DNA from: Deinococcus sp. LM3
Lineage (GTDB): Bacteria > Deinococcota > Deinococci > Deinococcales > Deinococcaceae
Reading direction: 5' to 3'
Assembly (NCBI RefSeq): GCF_002017875.1
Contig: NZ_MUFV01000003.1
Span: 1-22,500 of the forward strand
Length of the DNA stretch: 22,500 nucleotides
Below the pieces are notes generated by a model. It was not told the origin of the DNA. It did no database searches and saw nothing but the letters and a program-made list of their open reading frames with translations. Positions 1-8,280 of the stretch are shown piece after piece. Within the stretch, counting starts at the first letter, position 1; the number at the start of each line of letters is the position of its first letter. The translations under genes and the position numbers were made by a program.

Positions 1-39
1 GGTCGCACAAAAGCCTTAAAGGCGCCAGATGAAGGGCGT

Positions 40-1216
40 TCAGGGGTGGGTAGCCGGGCGAGGTACAGCGCGGGTTCGCCGTGCATGTCGCTGGTGAACA
101 GCACGGCCTGCTCGTCGGGCGTGAAGGACGGGTGAGGGTGCGTGACCTGCCGGCTGCCCAGGTGGACCCGCCACGACGAGTGGTGGCCGGCCAGGGGGCG
201 GCTGGTGCGGGTACGCAGGTCGAACAGGTGCAGGAAAGGGTCGGGTTCGAACTGGTGAGCGCTGGCGTCGGCGACGTCCTCGGGAGGGCCGCTGCCGTCC
301 CCGACGAGCAGCGTGCCGTCAAAGTTACTCATGAGGTGCGAGCAGGGCGGCATGGTCATCAGGGTCTCGTTCGTCAGGGTGTCGGGGTCGGCGGCGCAGA
401 TCAGGCGGTCGCGCTGCCCGGCGCGGTACAGCACGTAGATCAGCCGGGAGCCGTCGGGCACCCAGAACTCGTGCGTGCAGGACTCGCCGGGCACGTGTGG
501 CCGCACGGGACGGGGGTGCCGGCCGTCCCCGTCGATCAGCCACATGCGCTGCTGCACGAGGTCGTGCGGCCCCTCGTGGCAGTACGCGACGGTGGGCGCG
601 CGGACGCCGGCCGGGCCGCTGTTCGGTGGGTCGGGCCGGTACATGGGGTGGCCCAGCCAGCGGGCCTCCTGTGGATGACCTGCGCCTGCCCGCTGCGCAG
701 GTCGATGACGATCAGGCGGCAGCGCGGGTTGCGATGGAAGGTGTCGCGGAAGCCCGCCCAGCTGTCGAGTGGCAGCAGGTCCCCTCGGCGACCTCGATGC
801 CGACCATGTGCGTGCACTCGCTGTTCGCGACCAGGTGCCGTAGCCGCGCTGGCCGTCCGGGACGGTGTACACGACGTCCTCGCGCAGGGTGTCCAGGTGC
901 ACGCGGCGCAGTTCACGGCCCGCCTTGACGTAGTACGCGGCGCGTCGTCGGGACTCAGGAACGCGCCGAAGGTGTTGTCGCCGGGGCCCTCGGTCAACTG
1001 CGGGCCTGCTGGGTCGCGAGGTCCAGCAGGTAGAGGTTCCAGTCACCGTCGAACAGACCGCCGAACAGCAGCCGGTCACCGCCTGCGTGAAGCAGCGCTG
1101 GTAGAAATACGTGCGGTGGCAGGTGACGTCGCTCGGCGTGAGGCGCGTGACGGCCGCGCCGGTGTCCGGGTCGGTGAAGGTATGGGGGTCAGGGAGCGGA
1201 GCTGGCCTTTGGGCAC
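40..1216 (-). pseudogene. ogl: Oligogalacturonide lyase (PL22 family), frame broken by about seven single-base losses
   Basis: Ogl cleaves short, often unsaturated oligogalacturonides in the cytoplasm to unsaturated galacturonate. Translating the minus strand in pieces gives PL22-like blocks: TEGPGDNTFGAFLSPDD, LDSWAGFRDTFHRNPRCR, then CHEGPHDLV, HVPGESCTHEFWVPDG, MPPCSHLMSNFDGTLLVGDG and THPHPSFTPDEQAVLFTSD. Each block continues the last only if one base is restored near 1186, 1097, 1002, 944, 833, 782 and 673. The final 600 bp read cleanly to near the end, where one more lost C near 45 would give a stop at 40-42 (otherwise the frame runs off the window). I place the start at the GTG at 1216 (MPKGQLRSL), 31 bp after kdgF. 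Corrected length is about 390 aa, normal for the family. Every shift is a single missing base and the translation is otherwise conserved, which favours sequence error over decay. Family assignment is secure; functional status is not. Confidence 0.82.
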
Positions 1217-1247
1217 GGGAAGCCTCGATTGCAGGAGTGCGGGCGGG

Positions 1248-1588
1248 TCAGGGACCGACGAGGTCCTCGCGGACGGGCGTGAACATGTCCAGCAGTTCCC
1301 CGTCGCTGACGGCGAGCGCCTCGTGCGGCACGCCGCCGGGAATGCTGAGGCTGTCCCGGCGTGCAGGGTGTGGCGGTGTCGCCCAGCACGAACTCGAAGG
1401 TGCCGGACAGGACCAGGGTCAGCTGCTCGTGCGGGTGGTCGTGGCGGCGCCGCGCGCGCCGCGTTCGAACCGGACCTGCATGGCCATCAGCTGCTGCCGC
1501 GCGCGGCGAGTCGGCGGTCACGCCGGGTTCGGCGGGCGACCAGTCGGCGCCCAGGATCGGGGGGGGGAAAGCGGGCGGGTTCGGTCAT
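1248..1588 (-). pseudogene. kdgF: KdgF-like small cupin, frame broken by several indels
   Basis: KdgF cupins speed opening of 4,5-unsaturated galacturonate to 5-keto-4-deoxyuronate, the step after oligogalacturonide lyase. Pieces of three frames join into a cupin of about 113 aa: LGADWSPAEPGVTADSPR, QQLMAMQVRFERGARGA, HPHEQLTLVLSGTFEFVLGD, LHAGDSLSIPGGVPHEAL and DMFTPVREDLVGP. The HxHPHEQ metal motif and the GDS..IPGGVPHEA second cupin motif are visible. To join them one base must be removed from the nine-base run at 1559-1567 and single bases restored near 1505, 1446, 1373 and 1349. The ATG at 1586-1588 overlaps the kdgK stop as ATGA. The KdgF role is inferred from its size, its motifs and its place between kdgK and ogl; a generic cupin remains possible. 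As with ogl, the indels may be sequence errors. Confidence 0.72.
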
Positions 1589-2569
1589 GCGTGCGTCTCC
1601 GGGTGGGGGCGTGAGGGAACGGCGGTGGCGGCAGGGCGCCCCGGTGGCGGATGGCGTGCGCGGCGCAGGCGTGCGCGGCGCGCGCGGCCTGCTCGGGCGT
1701 GTGGGCGTGGGTCAGCGCGTGCAGGAACGCGCCGTTCCAGGCGTCCCGGCGCCCGTGGTATCCAGGACGTCCGGGACGGCGGGCGGGAACGTGCTGCGGG
1801 TCCGCGTGTGGACTGCACAGCCACGCGCCGCCCGCGCCGGCCTTCAGGGCGACCGTCACGCCCAGCGCCGCGAAGGCCCGTGCGGCGCCCGGCGCGTCCA
1901 CCGAGGTGTGGTCCAGCGCAGAGTGGTCCAGCAGCGCAGCGTCCGCCGGGAAGCTCGGCAGCAGCAGATCCACGAAGGGCAGCAGCTCATGCAGCGCGGC
2001 GCGGGCCGCGTCCAGCCCGGTTCCGTCACCTGCCCGGTCGGCCCACAGGCGCGGGCGGTAGTTCGGGTCGAACGCGACGCGCGTGCCGCACTGGCGGGCG
2101 AGCTGCGCGGCGTGCCGGGTGGCGGCCTGCGCCGAAGCGCTGATCGCCTGCGTGATGCCTGAGAGCAGCAGCGTCCGGCTGGCGGCGACGTACGCGGCGT
2201 CCACGTCGGCCGGACTCAGGTGAGTAGCGGCGCTGCCCGCGCGGCGGTACGTGAACTCGCGTTCGCCGTCCGCGTGCAGTGAGATGAAGTACACGCCGTT
2301 CTCGCCGTCCACCAGCGGCGCGTGGGTGACGTCGATCCCTCGGCCTGCCATGCGCGGCGCAGTCCGTGGCCGAACGGGTCGCTGCCGACGCGGCTGATGA
2401 ACCCACAGCGGCTCCCGAGCCGCGCGGCGCTCACCAGGGCGTTGAGGGTGTCCCCACCGCAGGCCCGCGTGAGCTGCAGGGCATCGCCGAGCGGGCCGTC
2501 CGCGCGCAGTTCCACCATGCACTCGCCAAGCGCGATCAGGTCCAGCGGTCGGTGCACAGGGTGAGTCAC
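1585..2569 (-). pseudogene. kdgK: 2-keto-3-deoxygluconate kinase (PfkB family), frame broken by about four indels
   Basis: This enzyme phosphorylates 2-keto-3-deoxygluconate (KDG) to KDPG. The N-terminus (IALGECMVELR, then ACGGDTLNALVSAARLG and RVGSDPFGHGLRRAWQAEG) is a PfkB ribokinase-like start with the substrate-binding GGDxxN motif. A G run near 2336 is one base short, after which the frame resumes at IDVTHAPLVDGENGVYF. The middle (AFDPNYRPRLW, VALKAGAGGAWL) is clean. Near 1790 and 1760 two compensating shifts are needed to recover VPDVLDTTGAGDAWNGAFLHAL, the PfkB anion-hole and catalytic Asp motif. One more shift near 1630 gives a stop at 1585 overlapping kdgF. Translation starts at a GTG at 2567-2569 overlapping the aldolase stop (GTGA). 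Corrected length is about 328 aa, normal for KdgK. Identity is firm; whether the shifts are real is open. Confidence 0.85.
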
Positions 2570-3231
2570 AGTGGCAGTCCCGCCTCGCGCAGCGCGGCGC
2601 GGGTGGCGGCCTCCACGGCGTCCCAGTCGCCAGTCTCGACAGCCCGGGCGGGAAACAGGTGGCCGCCCAGACCCACCGCGAGCGCCCCGGCATCCCGGTA
2701 GGCGGGAACCTCGTGCGGACGGACTCCGCCGGTCGCCATGAGGTGCAGGTGCGGCAGCGGGCCGCGCAGGTCGCGGATGAAGCCGGGGCCGCCCGCGCTG
2801 GCGGCCGGGAACACCTTCAACACCGGCGCGCCCAGCCGCGTGGCCCGCAGGGCCTCGCTGGGCGTCAGCACGCCCGGCAGGTAGGGCACGCCGAGGGCCT
2901 GCGCCTCGCGCAGCAGGTCTTCGTCCAGGTGGGGGCTGACGAGGAACGCCGCCCCGGCCATGACAGCCTCGTGTGCCTGCGCGGCGGTCAGGACGGTACC
3001 GACGCCGACGGTCACGCCGCGCAGTTCAGCGCGCAGGGTGCGCAGGGCGTCCGTCACACCAGGGGTCGTGAACGTCAGTTCCAGGACGCGCAGTCCGCCC
3101 CGCGCGGCGGCATGTGCCGCGTGGACGGCGGCCGCCACGTCCGGGGCGCGCAGGACGCCGACCACGCCCGCCGCGCGCAGCGTCTCCGTCAGGGTGTCGG
3201 CCTGCGCGGGCCGGGCCACGTCAGCGGGCAA
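2566..3231 (-). CDS. eda: 2-dehydro-3-deoxy-phosphogluconate (KDPG) aldolase
   Basis: This class I aldolase splits KDPG into pyruvate and glyceraldehyde-3-phosphate, the last step of the pathway. The 221-residue protein shows the family landmarks: GVVGVLRA near the N-terminus, E51 in ELTFTTP, GVGTV at 76-80, SPHLDEDLL, the Schiff-base lysine K139 in LKVFPA, and the phosphate-binding ATGGV and GLGGHLF near the C-terminus. The reading frame starts at a TTG (3229-3231) inside the end of kduD, 11 bp before its stop, with GGAGG about 6 nt upstream. A GTG at 3217-3219 is an alternative start. The gene ends in a GTGA overlap with kdgK. It is intact, unlike the three genes downstream of it. Confidence 0.93.
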   Translation of the reverse strand: MPADVARPAQADTLTETLRAAGVVGVLRAPDVAAAVHAAHAAARGGLRVLELTFTTPGVTDALRTLRAELRGVTVGVGTVLTAAQAHEAVMAGAAFLVSPHLDEDLLREAQALGVPYLPGVLTPSEALRATRLGAPVLKVFPAASAGGPGFIRDLRGPLPHLHLMATGGVRPHEVPAYRDAGALAVGLGGHLFPARAVETGDWDAVEAATRAALREAGLPL

Positions 3232-3988
3232 GCCAGCCTCCGTCCACGACCAGCACGTGCCCGTTCACGTAGTCGCTGGCGGGCGCGGCGAGGAACACGG
3301 CGGGCTGCGCGAGGTCCTCGGGGCGGCCCCAGCGTCCGGCGGGAATGCGGTCCAGGATGGCGCGGCTGCGGTCCGGGTCGGCGCGCAGCGCGGCCGTATT
3401 GTCGGTCGCGATGTATCCGGGCGCGAGGGCGTTCACGTTCACGCCGCGCGCCGCCCACTCGTTCGCCAGCGCCTTGGTGAGGCCCGCCACAGCGTGCTTG
3501 CTGGCCGTGTATGCGGGGACGCGGATGCCGCCCTGGAAGGCCAGCAGCGAGGCCACGTTGATGATCTTCCCGTGTCCGCGCCCGAGCATGCGGGCCCCGG
3601 CGGCGCGGCACAGGCGCCACACGGCCGTCTGGTTCAGGGCGATCACGTCGTCCCAGTCGGCGTCGCTGAAGGCGTGGGCGTCCTCACGTCGGATGATCCC
3701 GGCGTTGTTCACCAGGATGTCCACCGGCCCCAGCTGCGCTTCCACGTCGTCCAGCAGAGTGTCCAGGTCGGCGCTGGTCTGGGTGCTGAGGTCCACCTGG
3801 AAGGCCGCGAAGCGTCGCCCGGCCGCCTGCACCTGCGCGCCGGTCGTGCCGTCGTGGTGACCGTAGGTGGTGACGGCCACGTCCGCCCCGGCCTGCGCGA
3901 GGGCCACGGCCAGCGCCTGCCCGATCCCGACGCCGCCGCCCGTGACGAGCGCCACGCGGCCACTCAGGTCGAAGGGGTTGGTGATCAC
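3221..3988 (-). CDS. kduD: 2-dehydro-3-deoxy-D-gluconate 5-dehydrogenase (SDR family)
   Basis: KduD reduces 2,5-diketo-3-deoxygluconate to KDG using NAD(P)H. This is a classical short-chain dehydrogenase of 255 aa. It has TGGGVGIG at 16-23 for the cofactor, NNAG at 94-97, and catalytic Ser147 in NVASLLAFQGG with Tyr160 and Lys164 in YTASK. PGYIATDNT and the C-terminal YVNGHVLVVDGGWLAR match KduD proteins. The start is the GTG at 3986-3988, sharing GTGA with the stop of the isomerase gene; an upstream in-frame extension is only read-through of that gene. SDR sequences alone do not fix substrate, but the neighbours (isomerase, KDPG aldolase, KDG kinase, lyase) make KduD the natural call. Confidence 0.9.
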   Translation of the reverse strand: MITNPFDLSGRVALVTGGGVGIGQALAVALAQAGADVAVTTYGHHDGTTGAQVQAAGRRFAAFQVDLSTQTSADLDTLLDDVEAQLGPVDILVNNAGIIRREDAHAFSDADWDDVIALNQTAVWRLCRAAGARMLGRGHGKIINVASLLAFQGGIRVPAYTASKHAVAGLTKALANEWAARGVNVNALAPGYIATDNTAALRADPDRSRAILDRIPAGRWGRPEDLAQPAVFLAAPASDYVNGHVLVVDGGWLAR

Positions 3989-4803
3989 AGCATCCCCACG
4001 GTCTTCTGCACCCAGCCGACGTCCGGGTCGAGTTTCACGCCCTGCGCGCGGCCGTCCCCGGCGAGGAACCACAGGTAGTACCCGGCGTAGCCGGGGGCGC
4101 TGACGTACGTGTGGTACCCGTGCGGAATGGCCAGCAGCGTGTCGTCGCGGACGGTGTGCGTGTCGTCGTACCCGCGTTCCGGCGAGTAGTGGCGGGTCAG
4201 GCCCCAGCCTTCGGGGCTGGACACGCGGAAGTAGTACATCTCCTCGTGGAACTTCTCGCTGCCCGCGTTCTCCTCGTGGCGGTGCGGGGGGTAGGTGCTC
4301 CAGTGGCCGCTGGGCGTGAGGGTCTCCCCGACGATCAGGCGACTGGCGGGCAGGCCATTGGGCGCGACGAGAATCTCGCGGAACTGCCGGGCGTAGTTGA
4401 GGGTGCCCCACTGACCGGTGTTCACCTGTTCGGGCCGGATCTCGTAGGGGGCGGTGTCGAGGTCGCTGGGCGCGGACGGCAGGGCGCCCTGGAAGTCGGT
4501 GTGGGCGGTGACGGTCCAGGTGTGCCCGCGCGGGATGTACACGCTGTGCGGCAGGCCGGTGAAGACGCTGGCGCGTCCGCCGACCGACTCGAAGGTGTGG
4601 TCGCCGACCTGCACGCGGGTGCGGCCGCTGAGGGCGACGAGGAGGTGCTCGCGGTCCCCGGACTCGCCGCTGACGCTCTGAGTGGCCTTCAGGTTGAGCT
4701 TGGCGAAGTCCAGCAGCTGGCAGGAGTCGTCCTGAAGGGGTTGCAGCCCCTCCCCACCGCTCAGGGTATGGAAGTGAGGGCTGGAGGTGGCGGGGGCGCT
4801 CAC
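3985..4803 (-). CDS. KduI/IolB-family isomerase, IolB-like in sequence, probably acting as the uronate isomerase
   Basis: This 272-aa two-cupin protein belongs to the KduI/IolB family. In this operon the missing step is conversion of 5-keto-4-deoxyuronate to 2,5-diketo-3-deoxygluconate, the KduI reaction. The sequence looks more like IolB (5-deoxy-glucuronate isomerase of inositol breakdown): YPPHRHEE at 171-178, FHEEMYYFRV at 185-194, then GWGLTRHYS, TVRDDTLLAIPHGYH and GYAGYYLWFLAGDG. Likely metal ligands are H174, H176, E187 or E188 and H231. No other inositol genes are present. I infer that this enzyme fills the KduI slot, a substrate switch within one superfamily. Start is a GTG at 4801-4803 that overlaps the binding-protein stop. 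The gene is intact. Confidence 0.85.
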   Translation of the reverse strand: MSAPATSSPHFHTLSGGEGLQPLQDDSCQLLDFAKLNLKATQSVSGESGDREHLLVALSGRTRVQVGDHTFESVGGRASVFTGLPHSVYIPRGHTWTVTAHTDFQGALPSAPSDLDTAPYEIRPEQVNTGQWGTLNYARQFREILVAPNGLPASRLIVGETLTPSGHWSTYPPHRHEENAGSEKFHEEMYYFRVSSPEGWGLTRHYSPERGYDDTHTVRDDTLLAIPHGYHTYVSAPGYAGYYLWFLAGDGRAQGVKLDPDVGWVQKTVGML

Positions 4804-6347
4804 TTGACGAACCCCCCGGCCTTCAGGGCCGCGTAGGCGTTCTTCTCGTACCCGGCGAAGTTCAGGCCGTTCAGGCCGTCCGTGAAGGACTTCCAGTTGC
4901 CGTCGTTCAGGGGCCGCTGGCCGAGCACGAACTGCACGAGCGATTCGGACACGTAGCGGTCGATGTCGGCCTGGTTGGGCGCGGCGGGCACCACGAGGTC
5001 GCCGCTGCGGTCGATCCAGTTGTTGTTGCGGCGGGTGTCCATCAGCAGGTTGTAGACGTTCACGGAGCGGCCGTCACTGAATTTCAGGGTGCCGTAGCGG
5101 CCCTTGAGTTCCGCCGCCTGACCGTTCAGCGCCAGGAAGCGCAGCTGCGTGTTCGTGAGGCGGCCGTTCACGTTGGTGGTCGTGACGGTCGGCACGCCGC
5201 CGACCAGGGTGTAGTCCGTGCCTTTCTTCCCGAACGCCAGCTGGAAGTACCCCTCGCCGCTGTGCGCCCACTCCAGGAATTTCGCGATGGCGGGGCCCTT
5301 CCCGGCGTCCATGGCCTTCTTCGACACGACCAGCAGCGTCCCGGCGTTCGCAAATGTGCCCATGGAACGGCTGCCGCTCGGGCCTTTGGGGACGGGCACG
5401 AAGCGCAGGTCGCCCTTGGGGTTATTCGCCTCAAAATTCTTGAACCCGGCGATCAGGCCGCCGACGCTCTCGAAGAACAGGCCGCATTTGCCCTGCTGCC
5501 AGCGGTTACGCAGGTCGCTGCGTTTCATGGTGGCCCAGTCGGGGTCCATGACCCTGGCGTCCACGAGTTTGCGGACGTACTCGGTGGCCTTGCGGTAGTT
5601 GGGGTTGCGGACGTTCGCGGCGAACGCGGCGCCCGCGCGGTAGTTCCAGGTGCCGGGCACGCCGTACGCGCCGTACACCCACTGGAAGTGGTTGCCCAGG
5701 CCCAGGCCGGGCAGGATACCGGCGGTGTCGAAGTCGATCACGCCGCAGTAGCCGAAGGTGTCCTTGCGGCCGTTGCCGTCCGGGTCGCGTTCCGTGAAGG
5801 CGCGGGCGACGTTCAGGAACTCGTCGAGGGTGGTGGGGGTCTTCAGGTTCAGTTTCTCCAGCCAGTCCTGCCGGACCATGATCCCGTACTGGCGGCTGAG
5901 GGTGGCGGGTTCCTGCAGGCCGTACATCTGCCCGTTCTCGTTCACCAGGCCGTTGCGCATGGCGTTCCCGTAGCGGGCCTTGGTGCGCTGCGGCATCTGC
6001 GGCAGCAGGCTGGACACGGGCGCCACCTGTCCCTGGCGGATCAGCTGGTAGAACAGGTTGCGGTTGCGGATCTCGAACAGGTCCGGCAGGTCGTTCGCGG
6101 CGGCCAGCGACCCGAGTTTGTTGTCGCCGTCGGCGCCGGTGGGGAGCATGGTGAACTTGAGGTTCACGCCGGTGCGGGCGCGGATGACCTCGCCGGTGTC
6201 CCATCCGGCGGTAGGGGCGGGCGCCTCGGGGTTCGCGGCGTACAGCGCGACCGACAGGTCGGTGGCTTTCTGCGCGTGCGCGCCGAGCAGGGCGCTGAGC
6301 GTCACGAGGGCCAGGGTGCGGGCGGTGGTGCGGGTCAGGTGCGTCAT
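4800..6347 (-). CDS. Secreted sugar-binding protein of a CUT1 ABC importer (YtcQ/LipO/AlgQ-like)
   Basis: A 515-aa periplasmic or cell-surface extracellular solute-binding protein, type 1, that would capture oligogalacturonides for the two permeases upstream. Residues 1-25 form a Sec signal peptide (hydrophobic TLALVTLSALLG, cleavage after AHA). There is no lipobox Cys, so it is not an obvious lipoprotein. Residues 188-196 (DPDGNGRKD before TFGY) make an EF-hand-like loop of the kind that binds calcium in alginate-binding AlgQ1/AlgQ2 and related long binding proteins. The ATG at 6345-6347 follows a good GGAGG. The stop overlaps the isomerase start (GTGA). The substrate is inferred from the operon. 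About 500 aa is usual for the long-chain YtcQ/AlgQ group and longer than the MalE type. Confidence 0.9.
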   Translation of the reverse strand: MTHLTRTTARTLALVTLSALLGAHAQKATDLSVALYAANPEAPAPTAGWDTGEVIRARTGVNLKFTMLPTGADGDNKLGSLAAANDLPDLFEIRNRNLFYQLIRQGQVAPVSSLLPQMPQRTKARYGNAMRNGLVNENGQMYGLQEPATLSRQYGIMVRQDWLEKLNLKTPTTLDEFLNVARAFTERDPDGNGRKDTFGYCGVIDFDTAGILPGLGLGNHFQWVYGAYGVPGTWNYRAGAAFAANVRNPNYRKATEYVRKLVDARVMDPDWATMKRSDLRNRWQQGKCGLFFESVGGLIAGFKNFEANNPKGDLRFVPVPKGPSGSRSMGTFANAGTLLVVSKKAMDAGKGPAIAKFLEWAHSGEGYFQLAFGKKGTDYTLVGGVPTVTTTNVNGRLTNTQLRFLALNGQAAELKGRYGTLKFSDGRSVNVYNLLMDTRRNNNWIDRSGDLVVPAAPNQADIDRYVSESLVQFVLGQRPLNDGNWKSFTDGLNGLNFAGYEKNAYAALKAGGFVK

Positions 6348-6360
6348 GGTGGAACCTCCG

Positions 6361-6430
6361 GTCTGGGGGGTGGGCGGTGTGGGGGTGGGCGGTCTGGGGG
6401 TGGGCGGTGCCGGTCTGGGGTGCGGGGGAG
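6361..6430. repeat. G-rich imperfect tandem repeat in the permease/binding-protein gap
   Basis: The plus strand repeats a unit of about 15-18 bp built on GTCTGGGGG-TGGGCGG roughly four times, giving at least eight G runs of three to six. It lies in the 88-bp gap between the second permease and the binding-protein gene. The G-rich strand is the template, so the mRNA here is C-rich. It could form G-quadruplexes in DNA or influence the relative expression of the binding protein. The function is inference only. Confidence 0.7.
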
Positions 6431-6435
6431 GGCGC

Positions 6436-7295
6436 TCAGCCCTTCACGCCGCCGGACAGCGTGCCGGACGTGAAGTACCGCTGAATCCACGGGTACACGA
6501 GCAGCATGGGAATGGTGGTCAGGACGACGGCCGCCATCTTCAGGGCGTCCGGGGGGCGGTGGTGGTGGCGGCCGATTCGACGTACTCGGCGGAGTTCAGG
6601 CCGGTCAGGATGTCGCGCAGCACCACCGGCAGCGGCATCATCCGCGCGTCGGACAGGTACAGCACGGGTTCGAAGAAGGAGTTCCACTGCGTGACGGCGT
6701 AGAACAGCCCGATGGTCAGCAGGATCGGTTTGGACAGCGGCAGCACGATGTGCCACAGCACCTGCAGGTCGCTCGCACCGTCGATCTTCGCGGCTTCCTC
6801 CAGGCTCTCGGGCAGGTTCTGGAAGAAGTTCTTCATGACGAGCAGGTTGTAGACGCTGACCGCGCCGTGCAGCAGCAGCGCCCAGTACGTGTTCAGCAGG
6901 TTCAGGTCGCGGATCACGAGGTACAGCGGGATCAGTCCGGCGCTGAACAGGAACGTGAACAGGATCACGCCGGTCAGGAACTTGCGGCCCGGCAGGTCCG
7001 GGCGCGACAGCGGGTACGCGGTGCAGACGGTCAGGATCATGCTGATCAGCACGCCGCTCAGCGTCAGGAACACGCTGTTGCCCAGCGCGCGGATCAGGGC
7101 GGGTTGCCGCAGCAGTTCCTCGTAGGCGTTGAAGGACACGGCGCGCGGCAGCAGGCTGGTCGTCTGCCCCAGCGGTGTCAGGCTGACCGACACGACGTAC
7201 ACCAGCGGGATGAGCGTGGCGAGCAGCACGGCGATCAGGAAGGCGTTCACGGTACGGTCGAACGCGCGGTCGTTCTGGCGGCGGACTCGGGTCAT
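6436..7295 (-). pseudogene. CUT1 ABC permease (YtcP/AraQ type), frame broken near the C-terminus
   Basis: Second inner-membrane permease of the oligosaccharide importer. About 286 aa after correction, with six predicted membrane segments (first at AFLIAVLLATLIPLVYVVSVS) and the ATPase-docking EAA loop EEAAKIDGASDLQVLWHIVLPLSKP. The open frame from 7295 stops early after SAATTTAP. Restoring one base in the six-G run at 6551-6556 resumes PDALKMAAVVLTTIPMLLVYPWIQRYF and ends TSGTLSGGVKG with a stop at 6436, the conserved C-terminus of this permease family. The loss is therefore a homopolymer contraction, probably a sequence error. If real it would remove the last membrane helix. The ATG at 7293-7295 follows GTGAGGAG, 31 bp after the first permease. 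Confidence 0.88.
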
Positions 7296-7326
7296 GCGGG
7301 GCTCCTCACAGCAGCGTTCATGGGGG

Positions 7327-8280
7327 TCAGTACAGGCCCTGACCGGCGAAGCGGCGGGCGATGCGGTTGGCGATCACGATCATCAGCAGGCCGATCAATC
7401 CCTTGAACAGGCCCACGGCGGTCGCCAGCGAGAACTGGAAGTTCTGGATGCCCTGGCGGTACACCCAGGTGTCGATCACGTCCGCGACCGAGTACACCGG
7501 CAGCGAGTACAGGACGTAGATCTGGTAGAAGCCGGCGTCCAGGATGTGCCCCAGGCGCAGCAGGGTCACGAGGACGATCACGTCGAGCATGCCGGGCAGC
7601 GAGATGTGCCGGATGCGCTGCCAGCGGGTGGCGCCGTCCACCTCGGCCGCCTCGTACAGCGAGGGGCTGATGCCGATCAGCGCGGCGAGGAACAGGATCG
7701 CGCTCCAGCCGGTCTCCTTCCAGATGTCGCTGAAGATCACGACCGCGCGGAACGCGCCGGGGTCGGTCAGGAACGACACGGCGTCGCCGCCGGCCGCGAT
7801 CACGCCCTTGTTGACCAGACCGCTGCCGGGCGAGAGCATGGCCAGCAGGATGCCGAACACGATCACCCACGACAGGAAGTGCGGGAGGTACGTGACGGTC
7901 TGCGTGACGCGCGCCAGGCCCTTGCGGGTGCTCTCGTGGATGGCGATCGCCAGGATGATCGCCGGGGGCAGCCCGATCAGCAGTTTCGCGAAACTGATCA
8001 GCAGGGTGTTCGTCATCAGCTGCGAGAAGTAGAACGACGAGAAGAACGCCTGGAAGTGCTCCAGGCCCACCCAGGGACTGTTCAGGACGCCCTGCACCGG
8101 CTGGAAGTCCTTGAAGGCGATCTGCGCGTTCCACAGCGGCCAGTACCGGAACAGCGCGAACCACAGCAGGCCCGGCAGCAGCATCAGGTACAGGCCCCGG
8201 TGGCGCCACAGGCGGGCCAGCAGGCGCTGGCGGGGGCTGCGGCGGGCGGCGGGCGGGGCAGAGCGGATCACGTTCGTCAT
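7327..8280 (-). CDS. CUT1 ABC permease (YteP/LplB type)
   Basis: First inner-membrane permease of the importer, 317 aa from the ATG at 8278-8280, which has a strong AGGAGGT 7 nt upstream; a start 12 codons further up lacks this. An arginine-rich cytoplasmic tail precedes GLYLMLLPGLLWFALFRYWPLW. The family's FKDFQPVQG and WVGLEHFQAFF follow. The EAA loop is present as YEAAEVDGATRWQRIRHISLPGM. The C-terminal block QIYVLYSLPVYSVADVIDTW and VYRQGIQ matches the YteP/LplB group, whose members pair with YtcP-type permeases and AlgQ-like binding proteins for pectin-derived or alginate oligomers. No ABC ATPase lies in the window; such importers often use a shared MsmX-type ATPase encoded elsewhere. 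Confidence 0.93.
   Translation of the reverse strand: MTNVIRSAPPAARRSPRQRLLARLWRHRGLYLMLLPGLLWFALFRYWPLWNAQIAFKDFQPVQGVLNSPWVGLEHFQAFFSSFYFSQLMTNTLLISFAKLLIGLPPAIILAIAIHESTRKGLARVTQTVTYLPHFLSWVIVFGILLAMLSPGSGLVNKGVIAAGGDAVSFLTDPGAFRAVVIFSDIWKETGWSAILFLAALIGISPSLYEAAEVDGATRWQRIRHISLPGMLDVIVLVTLLRLGHILDAGFYQIYVLYSLPVYSVADVIDTWVYRQGIQNFQFSLATAVGLFKGLIGLLMIVIANRIARRFAGQGLY

Noticed and set aside
11..25. Terminator after ogl
   Set aside because: The GCCTT/AAGGC palindrome has almost no loop and only a short T run, so a real hairpin is unlikely.
81..2162. Long plus-strand open frame of 693 codons
   Set aside because: It is antisense to ogl, kdgF and kdgK, which show clear family motifs on the minus strand; high GC leaves many long shadow frames.
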